The translations under genes and the position numbers were made by a program. DNA of 64,000 nucleotides from Egibacteraceae bacterium (GTDB lineage: Bacteria; Actinomycetota; Nitriliruptoria; Euzebyales; Egibacteraceae). Location: assembly GCA_030447925.1 (NCBI GenBank), contig JAUJNX010000001.1, positions 960,973 through 1,024,972 of the forward strand, in the 5' to 3' direction. The stretch's first letter is position 1; every line of letters starts with the position of its first letter. The notes below the pieces were generated by a model. It worked only from the letters and a program-made list of their open reading frames with translations. It made no database searches and was not told the DNA's origin. This document shows positions 1 to 8,432 of this stretch, piece by piece.

Positions 1-85
1 GCCAGCCGCCCGCGGGTGCCCGCCCGGAGCGTCCGCTGCTGGTCTGCGGTGGTCGTGGCCATGTGCGCGTCCTCCCCGAAGCACA

Positions 86-117
86 CCGGCGGCAGCGCGG
101 GGGAGCGCTGCCGCCGG
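86..117 (-). terminator. Hairpin downstream of pstS
   Basis: A perfect inverted repeat has 13-bp arms (86-98 and 105-117) and a 6-nt loop. It begins 21 bp past the pstS stop on the minus strand. No T-run follows, as is common in very GC-rich actinobacteria. It could terminate pstS transcription, or attenuate read-through into further pst genes outside the window. Bases 1-85 hold no gene I can support. Confidence 0.55.
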
Positions 118-137
118 CAAGGGTATGTCAGGCGGTG

Positions 138-1283
138 CTACCCCTCGGAGTTGATCTCCGCGACCTTCTCGAGCGCCTGCTCCTGCAGACCCTCGGGCAG
201 CGGCGCGTAGCTCAGCTCCTCGGCGATGCTGTCGCCCTCCTCCAGGTTCCAGGTCAGCCAGTCCTGCAGCGCGGCCGCGGTGTCCTCCTCGTAGCCGGCG
301 GTGTAGGCCAGGATCCAGGTGGTGCCGACGATCGGGTAGCCCTCGCCGCCGACGTTGAGGACGTCGAAGCGCAGGTCGTCGGGGATCTCCTCGACGGTGT
401 CGGCGGCCGTCGAGATGGACTCGACGGTCGGCTCGATGGCGGTGCCGTCGTCGTTGACGACCGAGGCGTAGCCGAGGCCGGACTCGATCGCGAACTCGAA
501 GTTGACGTAGCCGATGCCGCCGGGCTGCTGGCTGATGGCCTGGGCCACGCCGTCGTTGCCCTCGCCGCCGATCCCGGTCGGCCACTCGATCTCAGAACCC
601 GAGCCCGGGCCGGCGGCCCACTCCTCGGACTCCTCCTCGAGGTACTTGGTGAAGATGCTGGTGGTGCCGGAGCCGTCGGCGCGGTGCACGACGGTCAGGG
701 GCTGGTCGGGCAGCTCCACATCAGGGTTCAGCGCCGCGATCGCCGGGTCGTTGACGTTGGTGATGGTGCCCAGGAAGATCCCCGCGATGGTCGGGGCGTC
801 GAGCACCAGACCCTCGAGCTCGGGGATGTTGTAGGCCACGACGACGCCGCCCTGGACCATGGGGATGTGCAGCACGGAGCCGGAGCCGCGGGCCTCCTCG
901 GCCGCGGTGATCTCCTCGTCCTTCGCGAAGGCGTCAGTGCCCGCGAAGTCGACCTGCTGGCCGATGAACTGCTCGCGGCCGGTGCTGGAACCCACGCCCT
1001 GGTAGTTGATCTGCACACCCGGCTGGACGTTGCTCGTGTACTCACCGATCCACTCGAGGTAGACCGGCTCCGGGAACGTCGCGCCCGCGCCGTTCAGGTC
1101 GGCCGAGAGCTCGCCGCCCTCGGACGGCGCCTCGCTGGTCGAGCCGCCCGTCGCCTCACTGGTCTCCTCGACGCCCTCCGAGGCGACGTCAGCGGGACTC
1201 GCCTCCTCGCCGCCGCCACCGCAGGCGGCCGCCACGACCGCCAGCACCGAGAACAGGACAACCCTCACGCGCCAACCCCGCAT
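138..1283 (-). CDS. pstS: Phosphate ABC transporter substrate-binding lipoprotein PstS
   Basis: This 381-aa extracytoplasmic phosphate-binding lipoprotein delivers phosphate to the PstCAB importer. The N-terminus is a lipoprotein signal ending in a lipobox (AVVAAAC) followed by a Gly/Glu/Ser-rich linker. The mature part carries PstS signatures: NGAGATFPEPVY near the start, GVGSSTGREQF, DFAGTDAF, and HRADGSGTTSIFTKYL in the phosphate-binding lobe. I chose the ATG at 1283 because TAGGAGGAAG lies just upstream and the signal peptide starts there; the longer open frame has no signal sequence. The gene is divergent from the RegX3/SenX3-like phosphate two-component system, which fits phosphate-starvation control. 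pstCAB would lie to the left, outside the window. Confidence 0.95.
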   Translation of the reverse strand: MRGWRVRVVLFSVLAVVAAACGGGGEEASPADVASEGVEETSEATGGSTSEAPSEGGELSADLNGAGATFPEPVYLEWIGEYTSNVQPGVQINYQGVGSSTGREQFIGQQVDFAGTDAFAKDEEITAAEEARGSGSVLHIPMVQGGVVVAYNIPELEGLVLDAPTIAGIFLGTITNVNDPAIAALNPDVELPDQPLTVVHRADGSGTTSIFTKYLEEESEEWAAGPGSGSEIEWPTGIGGEGNDGVAQAISQQPGGIGYVNFEFAIESGLGYASVVNDDGTAIEPTVESISTAADTVEEIPDDLRFDVLNVGGEGYPIVGTTWILAYTAGYEEDTAAALQDWLTWNLEEGDSIAEELSYAPLPEGLQEQALEKVAEINSEG

Positions 1284-1696
1284 CGAGCCACTTCCTCCTA
1301 CGAACCTGGTAGTTGTCATCCCGACCGACAGTAGGCAGGCCGCATGACCCGGAACGGGCGCGCCCGTGTCCGCCAGGTGAACATCCGGGCGTGCAGGCGC
1401 GATCACCCCGCGCGGCGCGGTCCCGCACCTCCCGCGCTGCCGCGTCCGGGCCCGCGCATGGTGGCGGAGCGGGCTGAACGGCACATGAACGCCGTCTGCA
1501 CCGCAGTGGGACGGAGGGCGACGGACCGGTGCGCTGACCCAGCGCGGTCGGGACCTCACCCACCGGGGCGGTCCATTACCCTGGGCGCAGGCCGGGAACG
1601 GGGTGCGGAAGGGTGCGTGAACCGGTGGTGAAATCAGGCGGCTGGCGCGAGGCGGGTCGCCTCGGTCCGAGGTCCGGCTGGCATAGTCCCCGCGAG
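1284..1696. other. Divergent pstS/regX3 intergenic region
   Basis: About 410 bp separate the two divergent starts. The region should hold the pstS promoter, facing left, and the regX3 promoter, facing right. The only recognisable element is the run of GTTCACC-like 11-mers listed separately. Several open frames cross the stretch, but they lack family features and look like GC-driven artefacts. Confidence 0.6.
1339..1382 (-). promoter_or_regulatory. Putative PHO box (11-nt direct repeat units)
   Basis: Read toward pstS, four consecutive 11-mers start with GTTCACCTGGC (1372-1382) and end with GGTCATGCGGC (1339-1349). The first and last closely match the actinobacterial PhoP/RegX3 unit G(G/T)TCAYYYR(G/C)G as I remember it; the two middle units match poorly. 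The site lies 56-99 bp upstream of the pstS start, a plausible activator position. The adjacent response regulator is the natural candidate to bind it. Confidence 0.4.
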
Positions 1697-2383
1697 ATGG
1701 CACGGATCATGGTCGTGGAGGATGAGCCCGCCCTCGTGGACGCCCTGGAGTACGGGCTGTCCTCGGAGGGGTTCGAGGTCGTCCAGGCGACCGACGGCGA
1801 GGCGGCCCTGCGACTGTTCGAGCGCGAGCGGCCCGATCTCATCCTCCTGGACCTCATGCTCCCGGGCCTGCCGGGGACCGAGGTCTGCAAGCGCATCCGG
1901 TCGGTCAGCAGCGTGCCGATCATCATGCTCACCGCCAAGGACACCGAGATCGACAAGGTCGTCGGCCTGGAGCTGGGCGCCGACGACTACGTCACCAAGC
2001 CGTTCAGCATGCGCGAGCTCGGCGCCCGCGTCCGCGCGGTCCTGCGCCGCGCCGGCGACGGCGACGTGTCGCCGGAGGGCGCGCCGACCGAGGCGCGCGA
2101 CGTGCGCATCGACCCGGAGCGCTACGAGGTCTCGGTGCGCGGCGAGGCCGTGGAGCTGCCGCCCAAGGAGTTCGCGCTCCTGGAGTTCCTGGTGCGCAAC
2201 GCCGGCCGGGTCATGACCCGCGACCTGCTCATCGACCGCATCTGGGGCGCGGACTACGTCGGGGACACCAAGACCCTCGACGTGCACATCAAGCGCCTGC
2301 GCGGGCGCATCGAGCAGGACCCCCACGACCCGCAGCTGATCGTCACGGTCCGCGGGGTGGGCTACAAGTTCGCCGACTCCTAG
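1697..2383 (+). CDS. regX3: OmpR/PhoB-family response regulator, RegX3-like
   Basis: This 228-aa DNA-binding response regulator is probably the phosphate-starvation regulator. The receiver domain (residues 1-115) shows the acidic pair E8/D9, phosphoacceptor D52 in the DLILLDLMLPG context, T79 and K101 in the TKPF motif. A winged-helix output domain follows (about 130-228), with the family signatures PKEFALLEFL and VRGVGYKF. The ATG at 1697 gives a normal receiver start (MARIMVVEDE). The open frame extends further upstream, but that sequence is not domain-like. The sensor kinase gene begins 8 bp after the stop, so the two form an operon, divergent from pstS. The RegX3 name rests on this context and the kinase architecture. 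Confidence 0.9.
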   Translation: MARIMVVEDEPALVDALEYGLSSEGFEVVQATDGEAALRLFERERPDLILLDLMLPGLPGTEVCKRIRSVSSVPIIMLTAKDTEIDKVVGLELGADDYVTKPFSMRELGARVRAVLRRAGDGDVSPEGAPTEARDVRIDPERYEVSVRGEAVELPPKEFALLEFLVRNAGRVMTRDLLIDRIWGADYVGDTKTLDVHIKRLRGRIEQDPHDPQLIVTVRGVGYKFADS

Positions 2384-2391
2384 CCGACCCG

Positions 2392-3597
2392 GTGCCGCGC
2401 GCGCTGGTCGTCCTGCCCCTGGTGGCCCTGGCGGGGGCGGGGATCGGGCTCGCCCTGGCCGGCGCGGCGTGGGCGGCGCTGGCCTCCGCCGCCCTGGTCG
2501 GGCTGCTCGCCGCCGTCGTCGTGCCGTTCGGGGGCGGCGGGCTGTCGCGGCGGTCCGCGCTGCGCCAGCGCGTCGAGGAGCTGGCGGGGGAGCGCGCCCG
2601 CGTCGAGCGCCTCCTCGACGACCTGCCCCTGGCGGTCGTGCTGTTCACCGAGGGCGGCCTGGCCTACGCCAACCCCGCCGCCCGGGCGATCTTCCCCGCG
2701 GGCGAGCCCGGCACCGCCCCGCGGGACCTGCTGGGCGGCGACGGGCTCGCCGATGCGGTCCTGGAGGCGGCCGAGACCGGGCGCACCGTCGAGGTCGACG
2801 TCACCCTCGGCGCCCGCGACCTGCGCGCCCGGGCCTCCCAGACCGCCGCGGGCGAGGTCGCCCTGGTCGTGTCCGACCTCACCGAGAGCCGGCGCCTGGA
2901 CGCCATCCGCCGCGCCTTCGTCACCAACGCGTCCCACGAGCTGAAGACCCCCGTCGCGGGGATCCAGGCGCTCGCCGACTCCCTGACCCTGGCCGTGGAC
3001 CGCGACCCGGAACGCGCCCGGCGGATGCTGGACCGGCTGCGCACCGAGGCGGTCCGCCTGGCCCAGCTCGTCCGCGACCTGCTCGACCTGGCCCGCCTGG
3101 AGGAGGCCACCGCCCAGCGCGCGCGGCGCGTCGACGTGTCCGACGTCGTGCGCAGCCAGGTCGAGCGCCTCGGCGGCCTGGTGGAGGAGCGCGACGTCGC
3201 GGTCGGGCTGGACCTGCCGGAGGGCGCCAGCGTCATCGTCGTGCCCAGCGACCTGCGCCTCATCGTCGGCAACCTGCTGGAGAACGCGGTCCTGTACAAC
3301 CGCGCCGGCGGGCGGGTCGACGTGTCGGTCCGGCGCGACGGGGGGGCGGTGACCATGGAGGTCACCGACACCGGCATCGGCATCCCCGCCGCCGACCAGG
3401 ACCGCGTCTTCGAGCGCTTCTACCGCGTCGACAAGGGCCGCAGCCGCGCGGCGGGCGGGACCGGGCTGGGCTTGTCGCTGGTGCGCCACGCCGCGGAGCG
3501 CCACGGCGGGCGGGTGACCCTGCGCAGCGCCGCCGGTCGCGGGTCGACCTTCACCGTCGTCCTGCCGGTCGAGGGTTCGCCCCCCGACCCGGCCTGA
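2392..3597 (+). CDS. senX3: Sensor histidine kinase, SenX3/PhoR-like
   Basis: This 401-aa membrane-bound sensor kinase is the likely partner of the preceding regulator. Two hydrophobic segments (about residues 5-47) have almost no external loop, typical of SenX3/PhoR sensors that read the state of the Pst transporter rather than a ligand. A PAS-like domain follows (about 70-160, DDLPLAVVLF). The phosphoacceptor is H182 in the NASHELKTP motif. The ATPase domain has the N box (NLLENAVLYN, about 294), DTGIGIP (about 326) and GTGLGLSLV (about 357). The GTG start at 2392 is 8 bp after the regulator stop. Confidence 0.9.
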   Translation: MPRALVVLPLVALAGAGIGLALAGAAWAALASAALVGLLAAVVVPFGGGGLSRRSALRQRVEELAGERARVERLLDDLPLAVVLFTEGGLAYANPAARAIFPAGEPGTAPRDLLGGDGLADAVLEAAETGRTVEVDVTLGARDLRARASQTAAGEVALVVSDLTESRRLDAIRRAFVTNASHELKTPVAGIQALADSLTLAVDRDPERARRMLDRLRTEAVRLAQLVRDLLDLARLEEATAQRARRVDVSDVVRSQVERLGGLVEERDVAVGLDLPEGASVIVVPSDLRLIVGNLLENAVLYNRAGGRVDVSVRRDGGAVTMEVTDTGIGIPAADQDRVFERFYRVDKGRSRAAGGTGLGLSLVRHAAERHGGRVTLRSAAGRGSTFTVVLPVEGSPPDPA

Positions 3598-3626
3598 GCC
3601 CGCGCTCGGCCTGAGAGACTGGGCCC

Positions 3627-4413
3627 ATGACGGCCCCCGCCCCCGAGCTCACGCGCACCAGCCCCAAGAGGCGCCGCGCCCCGGTCATCCTCGACCGGCT
3701 CCTGGCCACCTACGGCGCCGAGCCGATCCCGCTGGACCACACCAACGCCTTCGAGCTGCTGGTCGCCACGATCCTGTCGGCCCAGTCGACGGACAAGAAG
3801 GTCAACGAGGTCACCGCCGACCTGTTCCGGCGCTACCGCACGCCCTCCGACTACCTGGCGGTGCCCGAGGAGCAGCTCCAGGCCGAGCTGCGCCCCACCG
3901 GGTTCTTCCGCCAGAAGACCAAGGCGGTCCGCGGGGTGTCCCAGGCGCTGCTGGACCGCTTCGGCGGCGAGGTCCCCCTGACCATGGCCGAGCTGGTCAC
4001 CCTGCCCGGCGTCGCGCGCAAGACCGCCAACGTCGTGCTCGGGTGGCTGGCCCCCGCGCGCCACCGCGCCGACCCCGACGCGGGCATCGCGGTGGACACC
4101 CACGTGAAGCGCCTGGCGCGGCGGTTCGCGTTCTCCAAGCAGGAGGACCCCGACAAGATCGAGCAGGACCTGATGCGCCTGCTGGTTCTCCAAGCAGGAG
4201 GACCCCGACAAGATCGAGCAGGACCTGATGCGCCTGCTGCCCCGCGACACCTGGGCGACGGCGAGCCTGGCGATCATCCTGCACGGGCGCCGGGTCTGCG
4301 ACGCCCAGCGCCCCCGCTGCGGCGCGTGCCTGGTCGAGGACCTCTGCCCGTCGTCGCTGCTGGCCGGCCGCCGGGACCTGGCCGGCCAGGCGAAGGGCCT
4401 CGGTGCGCCGTGA
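3627..4413 (+). pseudogene. nth: Endonuclease III, frameshifted by a 55-bp tandem duplication
   Basis: Nth is the bifunctional DNA glycosylase/AP lyase of base excision repair that removes oxidised pyrimidines. The first frame encodes the HhH region (LPGVARKTANVVLG) with presumed catalytic Lys132 and Asp157 (VDTHVKRLARRF). It is then interrupted because 4130-4184 is repeated exactly at 4185-4239. 55 is not a multiple of 3, so the C-terminus is thrown out of frame. It continues from about 4237 in another frame ([18 protein letters not shown]), with the complete 4Fe-4S pattern C-x6-C-x2-C-x5-C (codons at 4297, 4318, 4327, 4345), and stops at 4413. Removing one copy restores a normal-length Nth. 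An assembly artefact is more likely than loss of a repair enzyme. Confidence 0.9.
4130..4239 (+). repeat. Exact 55-bp tandem duplication in nth
   Basis: Two identical 55-bp copies lie head to tail (4130-4184 and 4185-4239). The flanking bases differ at both ends, so the identity is exactly 55 bp. See also 17708-17816, a second exact 55-bp repeat. Confidence 0.95.
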
Positions 4414-4414
4414 C

Positions 4415-4963
4415 CTACAGCGGGTCGTCGGCGGGGTGGCGCGTGGGGTCGCCCCCGCCCACCACGATCGGCTGGCGCGACTCGCGCTGCTCGTAGCGCT
4501 GCTTCAGCGACTCCTGCTGGATCATCTCCTGCAGCTTGATGATCCCCTCCAGCAGCGCCTCCGGCCGCGGCGGGCAGCCCGGCACGTAGACGTCGACGGG
4601 GACGATCTGGTCGACGCCCTTGGTGACCGAGTAGCTGTCCCAGAACGGGCCGCCGCAGTTCGAGCACGACCCGAAGCTGATGACGTACTTGGGCTCCGGC
4701 ATCTGGTCGTACAGCCGCTTCAGCGCGGGCGCCATCTTGTCGGTGAGCGTCCCGGCCACGATCATCAGGTCCGCCTGCCGGGGACCGTGGGCGAAGGGGA
4801 TCACGCCGAGGCGGATGAAGTCGTGCCGCGCGGTCGACGTCGCGATGAACTCGATCGCGCAGCAGGCCAGGCCGAAGTTCATCACCCAGAGGCTGTACTT
4901 GCGCCCCCAGTTGAGGACGAACTTCAGGGGCTGGGGGACCTCCGCCTTGTCGATCAGACCCAC
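4415..4963 (-). CDS. nuoB: NADH-quinone oxidoreductase subunit B (stand-alone)
   Basis: This 182-aa subunit carries cluster N2, the last 4Fe-4S centre of complex I before quinone. All ligand motifs are present: the tandem cysteines of [10 protein letters not shown], the cysteine pair of [10 protein letters not shown], and the cysteine in [14 protein letters not shown] chose the GTG at 4963 ([15 protein letters not shown]) because a GGAGAGGG-type ribosome site precedes it and homologues start at this point; an ATG at 5002 is possible. No other nuo gene is nearby, so this is either a detached or an extra copy. It is divergent, with an 84-bp gap, from a MidA/NDUFAF7-type methyltransferase. The stop is 1 bp from the convergent nth stop. 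Confidence 0.93.
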   Translation of the reverse strand: MGLIDKAEVPQPLKFVLNWGRKYSLWVMNFGLACCAIEFIATSTARHDFIRLGVIPFAHGPRQADLMIVAGTLTDKMAPALKRLYDQMPEPKYVISFGSCSNCGGPFWDSYSVTKGVDQIVPVDVYVPGCPPRPEALLEGIIKLQEMIQQESLKQRYEQRESRQPIVVGGGDPTRHPADDPL

Positions 4964-5047
4964 GTCAGCGTTCCCTCTCCTCACTCGGATGTCGCGCCCC
5001 ATCGTACTCCTGCGCCCGGCGGCGCCCCCCGGCGCTACCCTGCCCGC

Positions 5048-6034
5048 GTGGCGTGGCGGACCTGGCGGGCGGCGACGGCGGAGGCGCTCTACGGCCCCGC
5101 CGGGTTCTACCGCCGCCCGGAGGGCCCCGCCGGGCACTTCCGGACCTCGGTGCACGCCTCGCCGTTGTTCGCGTCCGCCGTGCTGGCGCTCGCCCGCGCC
5201 GCGGAGCTGGACGCGGTGGTCGACGTCGGCGCCGGGCGGGGGGAGCTGCTGCGCGCGCTGCACCGCCTGGACCCCGGCCTGCGCCTGCACGGCGTCGACC
5301 TGGCCGACCGGCCCGCCGACCTGCCCGCCGGGGTGGCGTGGTCGGCGGCGCCCCCCGCGGGGGAGCCGGCCCTGCTGTTCGCCAACGAGTGGCTCGACGC
5401 CGTCCCCGTCGACGTCGTCGAGCAGGCCGGGGACGGACCGCGGATCGTGGAGGTGGACCCGGCGACCGGTGACGAGCGCCTCGGCGGGCCGCCCGGGGCG
5501 GAGGACGCCGCCTGGCTCGCGCGCTGGTGGCCGCTGGACGGTGCCGAGCCGGGCGAGCGGGCCGAGATCGGGCGCCCGCGCGACGAGGCCTGGGCCGCCG
5601 CGGTGGCCGCGCTGCCCCGCGGGGTCGCGGTGGCCGTGGACTACGCCCACGACCGGGCGGCGCGCCCGCCGTTCGGCTCGCTGGCGGGCTACCGCGCCGG
5701 CCGCGCGGTGGCCGCGGTGCCCGACGGCAGCTGCGACATCAGCACCCACGTGGCGCTCGACGCGTGCGCGGCGGCGGGGGAGCGGGCCGGGGCCAGCGCG
5801 ACTCTGCTGACCAGCCAGCGGGCGGCGCTGCGCGCGCTCGGCCTGCACGGCGGCCACCCGCCGATCGAGCTGGCCCGCAGCGACCCGCCGGCCTACCTCC
5901 GCGCCCTCCAGGCCACCGGCCAGCAGGCCGAGCTGATCGACCCCCGCGGCCTCGGCCGGTTCACCTGGCTGGTCCAGTGCGTCGGCGCGCCCCTCCCGCC
6001 GCCGCTCCGGCCGCTGGCCGCCGCGACCCGCTAG
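5048..6034 (+). CDS. SAM-dependent methyltransferase, MidA/NDUFAF7 family
   Basis: This 328-aa protein belongs to the family whose eukaryotic member NDUFAF7/MidA methylates an arginine of a complex I subunit during assembly. Family motifs are present in order: [22 protein letters not shown], the SAM-binding [11 protein letters not shown] (about residue 59), [30 protein letters not shown] and [11 protein letters not shown]. The GTG start at 5048 follows the short spacer shared with nuoB. That a complex I subunit is its divergent neighbour supports a role in complex I, though the bacterial substrate is not established here. The stop TAG lies in a CTAG and abuts the stop of the next, convergent gene. 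Confidence 0.85.
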   Translation: MAWRTWRAATAEALYGPAGFYRRPEGPAGHFRTSVHASPLFASAVLALARAAELDAVVDVGAGRGELLRALHRLDPGLRLHGVDLADRPADLPAGVAWSAAPPAGEPALLFANEWLDAVPVDVVEQAGDGPRIVEVDPATGDERLGGPPGAEDAAWLARWWPLDGAEPGERAEIGRPRDEAWAAAVAALPRGVAVAVDYAHDRAARPPFGSLAGYRAGRAVAAVPDGSCDISTHVALDACAAAGERAGASATLLTSQRAALRALGLHGGHPPIELARSDPPAYLRALQATGQQAELIDPRGLGRFTWLVQCVGAPLPPPLRPLAAATR

Positions 6035-7385
6035 CTAGCCGTCGGCAGCCAGCAGGGAGCCCACCAGGCGCACGACGACCGCCACCCAGAGCACCGTCGT
6101 GGCCAGCAGGACGCTCAGGCGGACGTAGCGCTGCAGGCGGGCGGCAAGCGAGGACTCCTCGCGGGTCAGCAGCAGGGACACCGCGAAGGTGGTGGGGACC
6201 GCCAGCAGGCCCAGCATGTCGATGAGGTCGCCGGTCCCGCCGGGGTCGGGCAGCAGGATCGCCGCGCCCGCCGCGGCCCACGCGAGCCCCATCACGAACC
6301 ACAGCGTCCAGCGCACGTCGACGTTGATGCGCAGGCGCAGCTCCAGGTCCACGAAGCGGGGGCGCCGGGCGCGGGTGCTGTTGACCACGATCGACTTCTC
6401 GGTCGCCAGCTCGTCGACCAGAACCGGGAAGGTCACGTCCCCGCCGGTGACCGCGTCGCGGACCCGGTAGCGGTCGATCTCGATCCAGTGGCTCTCGATG
6501 CGCGCCCGCAGGTGGACGCTGCGCGCGTCGTCGAAGCGGAAGCGCTCCGAGATCCACCCGGACCGGCCCAGGTTGAACGGCCGCAGCTCCGACAGCTTCA
6601 CCGTGAAGGCCTCGTCGAGCGGCGCCTCCAGCTCCACGACCACCTCCGACCGCCGGCCGTACTCCGCCAGGGTGGCCAGGAAGCGTTCGGCGCCCGCGCG
6701 CTCCGCCGCCCCGACGCCGTCGGCCCAGCCGCGCACGACGGCGTCGACCTCGCCGGCGGTGCGCGGCAGCGGGGCGAGTCGCGGCAGCGCGAGCAGCAGG
6801 TTCTCCGCGGTGCTGGTGCGGTCGGCCGGCTCGCCGAGGCGGTCGGCGACGCGGTCAGCTGCAGCGCGGCGGCCAGGTAGGCGGCCAGCGCCCGGTCGCG
6901 CCCGTCGCGCTCCTCCAGCGCGCCGTAGCCCCCAGGGGTCGCGCGGCAGACCGCCACCAGCAGCGGCGCGGGCAGGCCGCGGGCGATCGCGCCGGCCGCC
7001 GCGCTGCCCTGCGCCAGGCGGTCCAGGTGGCGCGCGGACAGCTCGGCGATGGCCGAGCCCGTCGCCAGCGTCACCGGCGTGCCGCCGGGGCCGTGCAGGT
7101 CCAGGTCGAGGTAGGGGCCCTTGGGCCGGCGCGTGAGCGGCAGCTGCACGCGCGCCCGCAGGACCCCAGCCGCGCCTCCATGCCGTCGGGCAGGCGGACC
7201 TGGTAGCCGCTGGTCACCGTCACCCGGCGGCTGGACCCCGCCGCGGACGACGCGGAGCCCAGCTCCATCTCCTCGACCTGGCGCTGGCGCCAGCTCCAGG
7301 GCCGGTCCATGAGCGCCAGGGTGAACCCGGGGTCGCCGGTGAGGTCCACGACCTCCGGCGGCGGCCGCCGGAAGCGGTCGAACAC
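6035..7385 (-). pseudogene. Unknown membrane protein, two apparent 1-bp deletions
   Basis: I do not recognise this family. After correcting two indels it would be about 450 aa. The N-terminus begins at the GTG at 7385 (VFDRFRRPPPEVVDL). The middle is soluble, and the C-terminus has three hydrophobic segments (WTLWFVMGLAWAAAGAAIL, MLGLLAVPTTFAVSLLL, LSVLLATTVLWVAVVV). The frame breaks near 7163, where a run of four G probably lost one base, and near 6862. Before the IS481 insertion its start lay 8 bp downstream of the stop of the metzincin-like gene, so the two were probably co-translated. The insertion sits between the genes rather than inside either. Confidence 0.6.
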
Positions 7386-7393
7386 CGCGCGGT

Positions 7394-8352
7394 CTAGGTG
7401 TGCTTCGCCGGGAGGTTGTTGACGGCTGACATGGGTGTGCCTCCTTGGTGGGCCATGTGGGGTCGGTGCCAGTTGTAGTGGTGCAGCCAGCGGTCCAGGT
7501 CGTCGAGGCGGTCCTGGTTGCTGGTGTAGGCGGTGGCGTAGGCCCATTCGTGCTTGAGGGTGAGGTTGAGCCGCTCGACCTTGCCGTTGGTCTGGGGGCG
7601 GTAGGCGCGGGTGCGCAGGTGCTGGACGTCGTGGGCGGTCAGGACGCCGGCGACGGCCGCCGAGCGGTAGGCCATGGCGTTGTCGGTCATGACCTGCTGG
7701 ACGGTGATGCCATGGGCGGCGAACCAGGCGATCGCCCGGGCGAAGAACCCGGCGGCGGTGTCTTTGCGCTCGTCGGGGTGCGCCTCGATGTAGGCGACGC
7801 GGCTGTGGTCGTCCACCGCGCTGTGCAGGTAGTCAAATCCGACGCCGCTGCGGTTGCGGCGGCCGACCTGGCGGCCCAGCGCCCGCCAGCCGCCGCCATC
7901 AGGGATACGCCCTTGCTTTTTGACGTCGACGTGGACCAGCTCGCCGGGGCTGTCGCGCTGGTAGCGCACTACCGTGCGGGTGGGCCGGTCGATGTCGGCC
8001 AGCCGCGGCATGCCGTGACGGCGTAGTACCCGGTGCACCGTGGAGCGGGCTTCGCCCAACGCCCAGCCGATCCGGTGGGGCCCTTCCAGCGTCGCGGCGC
8101 GCCGGTCAAGGATCGCCTGCTCCCGCTGTGGCGACAGCCGCCCGGGGCTGTGGGCGGCCGGCACGAGCGGTCGGCCAACCCGGCGTCGCCCTCGGCGTCG
8201 TAGCGGGCCAGCCACTTGTATGCCGTCGCCCGCGAACAGCCCAGCGCCTCGGCCGCTACCGCAGGTGTCCAGCCCTGCCGGCGGACCCTGTCCACCAACA
8301 ACCTGCGGGCAGCCACGGTCAACACCGCACGCGGGTGACTACGATGCGCCAC
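7394..8352 (-). pseudogene. IS481-family transposase, frameshifted
   Basis: This is a DDE transposase with an N-terminal helix-turn-helix part (VAHRSHPRAVLTVAAR, then GWTPAVAAEALGCSRATAYKW) from a GTG at 8352. An rve-type integrase core follows, including DVKKQGRIPDG, DDHSRVAYIE, MTDNAMAYRS and RPQTNGKVERLN, with the last D and E being catalytic candidates. The two parts are in different frames, switching near 8150. IS481 transposases are normally one uninterrupted ORF, so this looks like a 1-bp deletion or equivalent error. The stop TAG is not encoded by the element: it comes from the CTAG target duplication at 7394-7397. Confidence 0.85.
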
Positions 8353-8432
8353 GAGAGCCTCCTTGCCCGGAACCGTGAGAAGAACCAGGCGGGAGGCTCT
8401 CACCTCGTCTGCAATCTCCCGAGGAACTACAT
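7398..8432 (-). mobile_element. IS481-family insertion sequence with CTAG target duplication
   Basis: The element is about 1,035 bp, flanked by direct repeats of CTAG at 7394-7397 and 8433-8436. Imperfect terminal inverted repeats match at 19 of the first 27 positions, sharing CGGGAG, TTG and GACG blocks. It carries one DDE transposase gene on the minus strand, the same strand as the host genes on either side. The CTAG target contained the stop codon of the upstream host gene. Confidence 0.85.

Noticed and set aside
63..1334. Long plus-strand open frame opposite pstS
   Set aside because: Antisense shadow of pstS in very GC-rich DNA; repetitive Arg/Gly/Val/Asp composition and no family motif.
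8100..8200. Programmed frameshift in the IS481 transposase
   Set aside because: No slippery heptamer at the switch point, and this family is normally a single ORF; an indel is simpler.
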